A DNA stretch of 64,000 nucleotides from CAG-791 sp045546175 (GTDB taxonomy: Bacteria > Bacillota > Clostridia > Lachnospirales > Lachnospiraceae): positions 1 to 64,000 of the forward strand of contig JAZQCI010000090.1 in the NCBI GenBank assembly GCA_045546175.1. The letters are read 5' to 3'. This document shows positions 42,196 through 49,820 of this stretch, piece after piece (within the stretch, counting starts at the first letter, position 1; each line of letters begins with the position of its first letter). Position numbers and translations under genes: made by a program. The notes below the pieces were generated by a model that was not told the origin of the DNA, did not search any database, and saw nothing but the letters and a program-made list of their open reading frames with translations.

Positions 42196-43616
42196 TTTGT
42201 TCCCCCGCGTCTGTCTTCTGTCTCTATCCCTTCCGGCGTCAGAAACAGCTTGATTGCCCAGTCCGGCACTCCCGTGTCATCGAGCTCCTCGTCCCTGAAG
42301 AACACGAACGCCGTGTCATAATTCGTCGGCTTCTTGGGATACTCCCCGAATCCGTCCGTAAAGTACATAAGTCCTTTGAGGTTTTCCAGCTTTCCCGCTG
42401 CCCTCAGGTCTTCGATATAGTTAAAGACCGGCCGGAAGTCCGTCCCGAATCCTCCCTTGACCTCAAATCCCTGCGCATACTGCTGCAGCTGGGAGAGGTC
42501 CGTGATCACCCGGTCGTTCTGCACCCGGTCGTCGCACTCGATCAGGTGGATCTCCGTCTTTTTAAAGAAACTGCCGATCCCCGACAGCAGGTCCGCCGTC
42601 TCATTCAGAAACTGCTGCACCAGCACTTTCTGGCAGGACGCCGACGTGTCGATGGCGATGACCAGCGAGTCCACCTTGCGGATCTCCCGCAGTTCATTTT
42701 CCTCGATGAGCGGCATGTTGCCGTACATCTCCATGCCGTAATAGTAGAACCCGTAGTCAAAGGAGTCCGGATCGATCCCCGCCTCCTCGCGCAAAACAGA
42801 GAATCTCTGAAGGAACTCCCTGTAATCGGTCCGTTTCCTGCTCTCAAAGCGAAGGATCCGGGACAGGGAGCCGTATTCCTGCGATCTCTCCTTCCCCATT
42901 ATATCCAGGTCCGCCTCGATCTTTTCGGCGTTTTTCTTCCACTCGTCCTCTTTGGGGTTGACCGGTTTGAGGTCGCGGGAACTCTGCTCCGTCTCCTGCT
43001 TCCCCTGGTCACCTTCATTGTTCGGCGCGCCGGGCGGCGTCCCCGGAGGGTTCTTCTGCGGCTCCTGCTCGTCCTCCAGGCGCTGCCAGAAGCTGTGGTC
43101 GTCCACCGTGAACTCCCTGCGCAGGGCTTCCTCAACCGCGTAGTTCCGCTCTCTGTCCAGAAACCAGGCGTAGATCTTCTCCGCCGTCAGTATTTTGACC
43201 TCGGACTCAAGGCGCTCATACCACTCCTCCCTGAAGGGCGAGTGGGTCCTGGCGATCACGTCGTACGTCATGGAGTCCACCACCGATTCCGCGGCGATAT
43301 CACAGCACAGGTCCCACAGCTCCGGATCCTCCCGGTCCCTCGCCGAAAACATGTGCCGGAACAGGCAGTGCATCAGCATGTGCACGTACATCCTGTTCAT
43401 CCTGCGGGGCCTCTCCACATAGACCTGCAGCAAAAAGCCGGGATTGAACCGTATATAGGCGGCATCTGTGCCCGCGGACGACGTCGCCAGATCCATTTTG
43501 AACCCGAGGCTGTTCAGGGCGGGAGCCATGAACCTCATGGACAGCAGGAGCTCCGTGCGCACCGCGTCCAGGATCCGGAAGCCCATCTGCTCCAGTTTTT
43601 CTCTGGTCTGCGACAT
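42192..43616 (-). CDS. VWA-like protein with N-terminal putative metallopeptidase domain (DUF2201-type)
   Basis: 474 residues. The N-terminal domain (about 60-150) contains 'MHCLFRHMFSARDRED', a degenerate HxxxRH metal-site motif of the DUF2201 family. A charged Pro/Gln/Glu linker follows (about 195-240), then a VWA-like domain starting near residue 325 ('VDSLVIAIDTSASC', a MIDAS-like DxSxS). 'GGFGTDFRPVFNYI' continues it. Such proteins pair with MoxR ATPases. Start at 43616 follows AAAGGGAA. It overlaps the MoxR gene by 4 bp. Confidence 0.85.
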   Translation of the reverse strand: MSQTREKLEQMGFRILDAVRTELLLSMRFMAPALNSLGFKMDLATSSAGTDAAYIRFNPGFLLQVYVERPRRMNRMYVHMLMHCLFRHMFSARDREDPELWDLCCDIAAESVVDSMTYDVIARTHSPFREEWYERLESEVKILTAEKIYAWFLDRERNYAVEEALRREFTVDDHSFWQRLEDEQEPQKNPPGTPPGAPNNEGDQGKQETEQSSRDLKPVNPKEDEWKKNAEKIEADLDIMGKERSQEYGSLSRILRFESRKRTDYREFLQRFSVLREEAGIDPDSFDYGFYYYGMEMYGNMPLIEENELREIRKVDSLVIAIDTSASCQKVLVQQFLNETADLLSGIGSFFKKTEIHLIECDDRVQNDRVITDLSQLQQYAQGFEVKGGFGTDFRPVFNYIEDLRAAGKLENLKGLMYFTDGFGEYPKKPTNYDTAFVFFRDEELDDTGVPDWAIKLFLTPEGIETEDRRGGTN

Positions 43617-43638
43617 TCTGATTCCCTTTCTGTTTGCT

Positions 43639-44538
43639 TTACCAGTCATCCCAGTCATCGAGCTGCAGCGACAGATCCTGTCCCTTTCCCTCTCTGCCGC
43701 GCCCGCTCTCCATCAGTACCGCGCAGATGGCGGTCTCCTTCCTCTCGGAAGCGAGCTTTAAAGCCTCCGACAGGGCCTCCTCGTCCGCGAGCCCGTTTTC
43801 GGTGATCAGCCGCACTTTGTCCATCTGTCCCTTTCGGATAAAGGTCTTAAGGGCATCCGCCGCGTGATCTGTCAAAAAAGCGGTGTACCTCTCCTCGGAA
43901 GACGAGTCCAGGTCGTGGGGATACAGCAGCCTGTCCGAAGCGATCACGGCCGCGAACTCCGGGTCATCGTGTTCCATGAAGGGAAACAGCCGGTCATATT
44001 CCCGGAACCTGATCTCCTTTTTCCTGACGCAGTTCCTGTAGGCATAGCCGCCGCCCTCGTAAGCGAACTGGATCGTCCTCGCCATCGTGTTTTCCGAGGC
44101 GATCAGCGCGTAGTCCGGAAAAGAGAGGCGGATCTCCTCATCCGGAAAGTACAGATGAAAACTCATGGCCCGGTCATTGTCCTCAAGCATCTCCTTCATC
44201 AGGGCGAAGGACCTGCCGCTCCCTCGGAGCGCGATCTCCTCGAGGGCGCCGCACTGCCGGATCACGCCGTCATGATAATCTTCGACGCTGTCGCAGAGGG
44301 ACATCGCTCTGAGCCGGGAACAATTATGGAACGCAAAAAGGTTAAGTCTCCTCAGAGACGGAGGGAGACTCACCTCCTCCACATCTTTTCTTCCCGCGAA
44401 AGCGTGCTTCCCTATGCTTCTCACCGGCAGCTCCCCGATCCTGTCCGGGAAGGTAAGGCTCCTGGCGGATCCTTCGAAGCCTGTGATCTCAATGCACGCT
44501 TCACCGCGATATTCGATCTTGTTGTAAGTAAATGGCAT
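43639..44538 (-). CDS. Leucine-rich repeat (BspA-like LRR_5) protein with helical repeat tail
   Basis: 299 residues, no signal peptide, so probably cytoplasmic. Residues 20-110 contain BspA-type LRR units ('LPVRSIGKHAFAGRKDVEEVSLPPSLRRLNLFAF' in part, then 'NCSRLRAMSLCDSV'). The C-terminal third ('AADALKTFIRKGQMDKVRLI', 'EALSEALKLASERKETAI') looks ankyrin-like. Likely a protein-binding scaffold. It lies between the membrane-anchored gene (6-bp gap) and the VWA gene (22-bp gap). Confidence 0.78.
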   Translation of the reverse strand: MPFTYNKIEYRGEACIEITGFEGSARSLTFPDRIGELPVRSIGKHAFAGRKDVEEVSLPPSLRRLNLFAFHNCSRLRAMSLCDSVEDYHDGVIRQCGALEEIALRGSGRSFALMKEMLEDNDRAMSFHLYFPDEEIRLSFPDYALIASENTMARTIQFAYEGGGYAYRNCVRKKEIRFREYDRLFPFMEHDDPEFAAVIASDRLLYPHDLDSSSEERYTAFLTDHAADALKTFIRKGQMDKVRLITENGLADEEALSEALKLASERKETAICAVLMESGRGREGKGQDLSLQLDDWDDW

Positions 44539-44544
44539 GCGCTG

Positions 44545-45480
44545 TTACTTCCCCATGAAAATACTGAGCAGATCAAACTGCTGCGGCTTCACCGCGGACG
44601 AGATCACTTCCTGCGGGATGGTGATCTCATCGACGGTATTGTAAGCGAGGACATCCGCCGTGATCACAAACCTGTTCGTTCCCGTCGATACCGATTCCCC
44701 CGCCGCGCTGTTTTTCAGCAGATTCCGGATCACTGCCCGGCCCAGTGCCGTGCAGTCGATGACCAGCTTCGCCGGCAGTCTCGTCTCCTTGTAGATATAC
44801 AGTTCGATCTCGGCGTCGCCATCCGATATGTCAAAATCTTTCGGAACAGCCGCGTTATTTCCCTGTGACGAGGCCAGAGCCTGAACGATCTCGCCGAGCA
44901 GGTCTCCGGTGACGGAGATGTTCATCCTGTAGACCTCCTGCCCGCGCAGCTGCTCTGTCTCTTCCGCGAGCTCCGCCTTCAACTCTCCGTCGGATATCTT
45001 CTGCATGATGCCCAGCACCACTTTATAGTCGAGATTAAACCGGACGCCTTCCTCAGGCACCTGCACCTGCTGCACCTCGTTCAACAGCCAGTCGGAATTC
45101 CCGAGCCTGGTATATGAAACCATGCCGGTGTCCCGGTACTGCTGATATCCTTCCACAGGTACGGAAAGCTCTCCCAGGATCGGAAGCTTCGTCCCCATTG
45201 TCCCGTTCATATAGGTCGTTCCGGTCCCGATGACCCCCTTGAGGTTACAGTCCGAATTGAGCGCGAAATCCACGTCCTTTCCCATAAATGCGATGGTGCC
45301 CTCATATTCCATCCGGACGTCGGAGTCAAAAGACTGCACTTTGGCCAGTTCCTTCATGCTCCTTCTGACCAGCTTCATGGGCGTGAGTTTGAAAAAGCCG
45401 GCGAACCAGAGTCCGCCGAACACGGCCGCTGTGATCAGAACTGCCGCAAGGACAGCAACCAGAACTTTCTTGTTTTTCAC
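44545..45480 (-). CDS. Membrane-anchored extracytoplasmic protein, LolA/LppX-like fold suspected
   Basis: 311 residues. One N-terminal hydrophobic segment ('VLVAVLAAVLITAAVFGGLWFAG' in part, residues 6-28) without lipobox suggests a membrane anchor with an outside domain. The rest is beta-rich with repeated antiparallel strands ('DVRMEYEGTIAF', 'ELYIYKETRLPAKLVID') like DUF6612/LolA-type proteins; identity is not certain. GTG start with GGAGGAGG. It is the first gene of the eight-gene run ending at 36185. Confidence 0.7.
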   Translation of the reverse strand: MKNKKVLVAVLAAVLITAAVFGGLWFAGFFKLTPMKLVRRSMKELAKVQSFDSDVRMEYEGTIAFMGKDVDFALNSDCNLKGVIGTGTTYMNGTMGTKLPILGELSVPVEGYQQYRDTGMVSYTRLGNSDWLLNEVQQVQVPEEGVRFNLDYKVVLGIMQKISDGELKAELAEETEQLRGQEVYRMNISVTGDLLGEIVQALASSQGNNAAVPKDFDISDGDAEIELYIYKETRLPAKLVIDCTALGRAVIRNLLKNSAAGESVSTGTNRFVITADVLAYNTVDEITIPQEVISSAVKPQQFDLLSIFMGK

Positions 45481-45559
45481 GTGCGCCTCCTCCTAATTGC
45501 GAACTGATTCTCTGTATACCCATAATAACACGTTTTTTCTTCCCTCTCGATATAAAGAT

Positions 45560-45589
45560 AGCTCTCTGCCGCTTCCGCAGCAGAGAGCT
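45560..45589 (-). terminator. galE terminator
   Basis: 9-bp stem (45560-45568 with 45581-45589), 54 bp beyond the galE stop and before the LolA-like gene. The minus-strand tail is T-rich only in part, while the plus side has T6 within 15 bp. Confidence 0.55.
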
Positions 45590-45642
45590 GTTCTGTTTTT
45601 TCCGTATTGCCGCCCGTACCGGCGGCAGAGGTCCCGGAAGGC

Positions 45643-46659
45643 TTATTCTACGTATCCGTCAGGATTTTTGCTCTGCCAGTTCCAGCCGTCCCGGCACATA
45701 TCCTCGAGATTCTTCTCGGCCGTCCAGCCCAGGATCTCCCTGGCCTTGGCGGGATCGCTGTAGCACACCGCGATGTCGCCGGCCCTTCTGGGATCGATCA
45801 CATAAGGGAGCTCCTTGCCGCAGGCCTTGGAGAACGCCTTGATGATGTCGAGCACGCTGTAGCCGTGTCCCGTTCCCAGGTTGAAGACATTGACGCCGTC
45901 CAGCTTCTCCATGCCCTCGATTGCCTTGACATGGCCCTTCGCCAGGTCGACGACATGGATATAGTCGCGGATTCCCGTTCCGTCGGGTGTGTCATAGTCG
46001 TTGCCGAATACGTGGACCTTCTCCAGCTTGCCGGAAGCCACCTGGGCCACGTAAGGGAGCAGGTTGTTGGGGATTCCCTTGGGATCTTCTCCGATCATGC
46101 CGCTCTCGTGCGCTCCGATCGGGTTAAAATAGCGAAGCAGCATGACTTTCCAACGATCGTCCGCTTTCCATATATCTGTGAGGATCCTCTCCTGCATGGA
46201 CTTTGTCTCGCCGTAAGGATTGGTCGTGATGCCCTTGGGGCACTCCTCTGTGATCGGGACAAAAGCGGGATCTCCGTAGACGGTCGCAGAGGAAGAGAAT
46301 ACGATCTTGAAGCAGCCGTGCTCTCTCATGGACTTGCAGAGCGTCAGCGTGGAGCCCAGGTTGTTCTCGTAGTATTCGATCGGTTTTCTCGTAGATTCGC
46401 CGACTGCCTTATATCCTGCGAAGTGAATGACCGCGTCGATCTTCTCTTTCTCAAAAAGGGCGTCCAGCGCGGGCTTATCACAGACATCCAGCTCGTAGAA
46501 TGTCGGGCGCTTGCCGGTGATCGCTTCGATCCTGTCGACCACCATAGCCTTTGAATTGTAAAGGTTGTCTGCGATGACTACTTCATATCCTGCCTGCAGA
46601 AGTTCAACCACTGTGTGGCTTCCGATGAAGCCTGTTCCGCCTGTAACTAATATTGCCAT
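45643..46659 (-). CDS. galE: UDP-glucose 4-epimerase
   Basis: Short-chain dehydrogenase-type epimerase interconverting UDP-glucose and UDP-galactose for galactose use and wall sugars. 338 residues. 'VTGGTGFIGSHTVVEL' (NAD loop, residues 5-20), 'VIHFAGYKAVGES', the catalytic 'SSSATVYG' with 'NPYGETK' (Tyr/Lys), and 'RDYIHVVDLAKGH' are all present. GAAGGAGG precedes the ATG. Monocistronic by position. Confidence 0.96.
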   Translation of the reverse strand: MAILVTGGTGFIGSHTVVELLQAGYEVVIADNLYNSKAMVVDRIEAITGKRPTFYELDVCDKPALDALFEKEKIDAVIHFAGYKAVGESTRKPIEYYENNLGSTLTLCKSMREHGCFKIVFSSSATVYGDPAFVPITEECPKGITTNPYGETKSMQERILTDIWKADDRWKVMLLRYFNPIGAHESGMIGEDPKGIPNNLLPYVAQVASGKLEKVHVFGNDYDTPDGTGIRDYIHVVDLAKGHVKAIEGMEKLDGVNVFNLGTGHGYSVLDIIKAFSKACGKELPYVIDPRRAGDIAVCYSDPAKAREILGWTAEKNLEDMCRDGWNWQSKNPDGYVE

Positions 46660-46804
46660 GGTGTATTTCCTCCTTCACCTGTGTTTTGATTTATATGTCA
46701 ATTATACTGCATAAATCAGCTCTTAAAAACAATGTATTTATGTATCACAGGCATTTCCTGTTGTGCCATGCAAAAGCTCGCCGGCAGGCTCTTTGCCGGG
46801 GCCG

Positions 46805-47740
46805 TCATCGGAGCACGCACTCCAGCAGAACCGGCTCATGACCCGCGTATTCGGATCCCGTTTTCTTTCTCTCGCAGGACCGGACTTCGATATTGGAGGA
46901 CAGGACACAGCCCCCCTCCGGATAATACTTCAGAAGACTTCCGTCCGCATCGCTGAAGGTCTGATCAAATTCACCGGCCGCAATGACATAATTGCCCTTG
47001 TCCGCCTCCTCCTGCAGGAACCCGAGGATCGCTTTCTCCTGCTCCGACTTCCCTTGCGAGCTGCTGCCGGCGTCCGTCTGAAGGTTGATCAGAACGAGCT
47101 TCCTGTCGCTGTTTTGCACCGGCAGACGCTCCACCAGCAGGCAGTGCTTGAAACCGACCAGTCTGGCCGGCCATTTATCGGCGTTTGGAAGCTGGATCCG
47201 CTCCGCCGATTCCATCTGCTTTCGTGTCAGTGTCAGCAGGCCGCTCCGGACCAGCCCTGTGGGCGGGATGGGATAAGGGACGAAGAGGACGCTTCTGTTG
47301 TACGCGAAGGCGGATGTAAAATCGAGCTCATGGTCATCTATAAATACGTTGACCAGCTCGATCATCTCATCGATGCGGTGCGATCTTGTCGCGTCGCGGT
47401 CGACCTCCTGCAGAAAGACCACGTCGGGGTCCAGCTGCGCCGTCTCCCTCGCGATCCCGGAAAGGTTGCTTCGAACGCTCTCCTCATCGGCAGTCTTGCC
47501 GCCCCCCGCTGCGAATCCGATCTGCCAGGAGAGGACTTTCAGGCTGTCTCCGGGCTTTGCCGCCTCCCAGCCAAAGTTGTTGATGGCCACCCGCTCCCGC
47601 TCGGGGGGCCTGTACTCCGTAAGCGTCAGCACTTCGAGCATGGCCGCGACCAGGACGCCGATCATAAGGATCACGGAGATACCCCGCTTTATGAACTTTT
47701 TTGTCCGCTTCGGGACGGTCTTCTCTTGATTCTCTGTCAT
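46805..47740 (-). CDS. Endonuclease/exonuclease/phosphatase (EEP) family protein, membrane-anchored, altered active site
   Basis: 311 residues with one N-terminal membrane helix (about 20-42), so the EEP domain is probably outside. The family pattern is visible but key positions differ: 'VLSWQIG' where S-x-N is normal, 'VVFLQEV' (Glu kept), 'VIAAGEFDQ' where GDFN is usual, and 'GHEPVL' where SDHxPV is usual. It may have reduced or changed activity. It lies 13 bp after the YdcF-like gene, so the two are probably co-transcribed. A GC hairpin near 46783-46801 may terminate it. Confidence 0.75.
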   Translation of the reverse strand: MTENQEKTVPKRTKKFIKRGISVILMIGVLVAAMLEVLTLTEYRPPERERVAINNFGWEAAKPGDSLKVLSWQIGFAAGGGKTADEESVRSNLSGIARETAQLDPDVVFLQEVDRDATRSHRIDEMIELVNVFIDDHELDFTSAFAYNRSVLFVPYPIPPTGLVRSGLLTLTRKQMESAERIQLPNADKWPARLVGFKHCLLVERLPVQNSDRKLVLINLQTDAGSSSQGKSEQEKAILGFLQEEADKGNYVIAAGEFDQTFSDADGSLLKYYPEGGCVLSSNIEVRSCERKKTGSEYAGHEPVLLECVLR

Positions 47741-47753
47741 AATTCTCGGATTT

Positions 47754-48806
47754 CTACTGTATTGCGTTTCCCATGATCATATACAGCAAGGGGACCACTG
47801 TGAGGAGCCACCCCGCCGCGAATACGGCGAAATTCTTCTTTTGGCTCATAATAGCCGCGAACTCTCTGATCAGGGCACTGGGCCAGTAATACGAGGCGAC
47901 ATGGGCCCCGATCCCAGTGCACTCCAGGTCGATCTTCTCACACAGATTCAGCGCCCTGTAGACATGGTAATTGCTCGTCACCAGCGCGACGTAGGGGCTT
48001 CCGCCCCGCTCCCGGATGATCTTCTTCGAGAACAGCAGGTTCTCCCTGGTCGTCATGGACTTGTCCTCTTTGATGATCTGCCGGCTCGGTATCCCGTGCT
48101 CTATGAGATACGCCTCCATGGCCTCTGCTTCGGAGATCTCCTCGTCGTCTCCCTTTCCTCCGGACGGGATCAGGATCGGAGGCGTCGGATCCTTGTGGTA
48201 GACCTCGATTGCCTTGTCGATGCGGTCGGCGAGAAGTTTGGACACTTCTCTTCCCCTGAGCAGGCCGCAGCCGTGAATGATCACGTAGTCGAAATTTCTC
48301 TTGGGAGGGATCAGCTGCAGCAGAATCGTGTATCCCATGAACGCCGCGAAGATCACCGACACATAAGTGATCGACAGGCTGATGAACAGGAGCACTCTCA
48401 TACCCGTTGTGATAAACTGCCAGTTTCCCTCCGACCAGAATATGGGAAAAATATACAAGAGAAATGTGCACAGCTCTCCCACTGCCACCACGATTCCGAG
48501 GATGAGCGAGAGCTGATTGGCCAGGCTCCTTCCCTCCTTGCGGTACATGGTCACGCCGTTTCCGATCAGAATCCCCGGCACGGACAATAGCGCCGCGAAG
48601 GCTATGATCGAAAGGGCCCTGGCCGTTCCCTCCTCGTGGCTGCCGGTCAGCGCGCACATAAGCGGCGCGGTCGACGTGGTCGCAAGGAGCAGGAATATGC
48701 AGTTTCTGAACCTGCTTCGGTCCAGCGCAAGAGACGCCGCCAGGATCCCCCAGAACATTAGGCAGGGGATGGCAAGTTCCAGTACTCTGCTGAAGTTTAT
48801 TCCCAT
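47754..48806 (-). CDS. YdcF/ElyC-family (DUF218) membrane protein
   Basis: 350 residues. Four or five N-terminal membrane helices (about 1-165), then a DUF218 domain: 'DYVIIHGCGLLRGREVSKLL', 'PPILIPSGGKGDDEEISEAEAM', 'EDKSMTTRENLLFSKKII' and 'VALVTSNYHVYRALNLC', followed by a final membrane helix. ElyC relatives affect envelope lipid-carrier use. It ends in TAG, the only such stop I noted among complete genes here. AGGAG lies before the ATG at 48806. Confidence 0.85.
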   Translation of the reverse strand: MGINFSRVLELAIPCLMFWGILAASLALDRSRFRNCIFLLLATTSTAPLMCALTGSHEEGTARALSIIAFAALLSVPGILIGNGVTMYRKEGRSLANQLSLILGIVVAVGELCTFLLYIFPIFWSEGNWQFITTGMRVLLFISLSITYVSVIFAAFMGYTILLQLIPPKRNFDYVIIHGCGLLRGREVSKLLADRIDKAIEVYHKDPTPPILIPSGGKGDDEEISEAEAMEAYLIEHGIPSRQIIKEDKSMTTRENLLFSKKIIRERGGSPYVALVTSNYHVYRALNLCEKIDLECTGIGAHVASYYWPSALIREFAAIMSQKKNFAVFAAGWLLTVVPLLYMIMGNAIQ

Positions 48807-48880
48807 ATAAATATGATCTCCTGATGTTTCTTTGACGTAACGGAAAGTTACTCAATGAGTATAACACTTCCCCTCGAAAT

Positions 48881-48922
48881 GAAACACCTCCCGTCACCAC
48901 AAAAGATGACGGGAGGTGTTTC
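48881..48922 (-). terminator. thiT terminator
   Basis: Perfect 16-bp stem (48881-48896 with 48907-48922), 12 bp beyond the thiT stop, with the last A-T pairs giving TTTC then ATTTCG on the minus strand. Confidence 0.85.
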
Positions 48923-48934
48923 CTGAAATTCGTT

Positions 48935-49471
48935 TCAGCTCTGCAAGGCTACGCTCTTCACCCTGCCCAGCGCGTTGGAAAAAGCGGGAATACTGATCAG
49001 TACCAACACGATGACCGCCTCTCCCACAATGTAGATGATATTATAGACGGCGGAATAGGCCGCCGCGTTCCAGCCTTCCCAGGCATATTCGCCGAAAAAG
49101 ATCCAGCCGGAGAGAAAGGCGAAGAACCAGCGCCCGACGCAGGCTGTCAGGTATCCCTTCTGAAGCCCGAACTTCTGAGAAGCGAAAAATCCCGACAGTC
49201 CGAAGGCCGCAAACGCGAGCCCGTAGTCGATAAAGACCTGGACCGGAGTCAAAATATAGGGGCCCAGAAAGAACTGCAGGATTCCGTATGCAAATCCTGC
49301 GGCGATCCCGACGACCGGGCCGAAGAAATACCCCGGCAGGACCGCAAAGAGCGTTGAGCAGAGAGTGATCGAGCCCCCGGTCGGAAACTCGAAGACCTTG
49401 ATCATACTCGTCACGCTCGCCAGCGCTATGCACATGGCACAGAAAACAACGATCTTCACATTTTTGGACAT
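48935..49471 (-). CDS. thiT: Thiamine ECF transporter S component, ThiT
   Basis: 178 residues, six membrane helices. Binds thiamine and works with the shared EcfA1-EcfA2-EcfT energy module, encoded at 58487-61050. The ThiT pattern 'YGILQFFLGPYILTPVQVF' and 'DYGLAFAAFGLSGFF' near residues 85-120 is diagnostic. The start is at 49471; a longer frame would cross the regulatory hairpin. The TPP riboswitch upstream confirms the vitamin. Expression is expected to fall when thiamine pyrophosphate is plentiful. Confidence 0.93.
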   Translation of the reverse strand: MSKNVKIVVFCAMCIALASVTSMIKVFEFPTGGSITLCSTLFAVLPGYFFGPVVGIAAGFAYGILQFFLGPYILTPVQVFIDYGLAFAAFGLSGFFASQKFGLQKGYLTACVGRWFFAFLSGWIFFGEYAWEGWNAAAYSAVYNIIYIVGEAVIVLVLISIPAFSNALGRVKSVALQS

Positions 49472-49478
49472 AAAAAAA

Positions 49479-49496
49479 CCTCCTTTTCGCAGGAGG
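49479..49496 (-). promoter_or_regulatory. Terminator/RBS-sequestering hairpin of the TPP riboswitch
   Basis: 6-bp stem CCTCCT/AGGAGG (49479-49484 with 49491-49496) followed on the minus strand by T7 and then the thiT ATG. The AGGAGG arm is itself the ribosome-binding site, so one hairpin could both end transcription and hide the start region. Confidence 0.75.
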
Positions 49497-49584
49497 GGAG
49501 TTGGTTCACGGCGTCGGAGCAAGACAGGGCAGTCCCGAAAAACCGGAGTCAGTCTCCCGACATGCCTTCTCACTCAACAACCGT

Positions 49585-49690
49585 GTGCTTCCTTACGCCG
49601 GTATTACCCGGTTCAAGTAATAAGGGTCAGCCGCTCCGATCCGCACTTGCGAACGGCAGCTGTCTCAGCATTTGCTCCCCCAGCAGTTAT
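49585..49690 (-). promoter_or_regulatory. TPP (thiamine pyrophosphate) riboswitch
   Basis: On the minus strand the conserved THI-element parts occur in order: GGGGGAGC, TGCTGAGA, CTGACCC, then TTGAACCGGGTAATACCGG and CGTAAGGAAGC. These match the P2-P5 core of the TPP aptamer. It lies between the promoter (49704-49732) and thiT. Confidence 0.95.
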
Positions 49691-49703
49691 TGAATCGATC
49701 ACT

Positions 49704-49732
49704 ACATTACACTCAGTAATGCGATTTGTCAA
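49704..49732 (-). promoter_or_regulatory. thiT promoter
   Basis: -35 TTGACA (49727-49732), 17-bp spacer, -10 TAATGT (49704-49709), immediately upstream of the riboswitch aptamer. Confidence 0.7.
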
Positions 49733-49820
49733 TGCACTAAATCGTCTGATTCTGATAATACAAAATGAGACGGGCACCGCCCGCTGCGGCGCCCGCCTTG
49801 TGTCGGTTCCTTTTGTCTCC

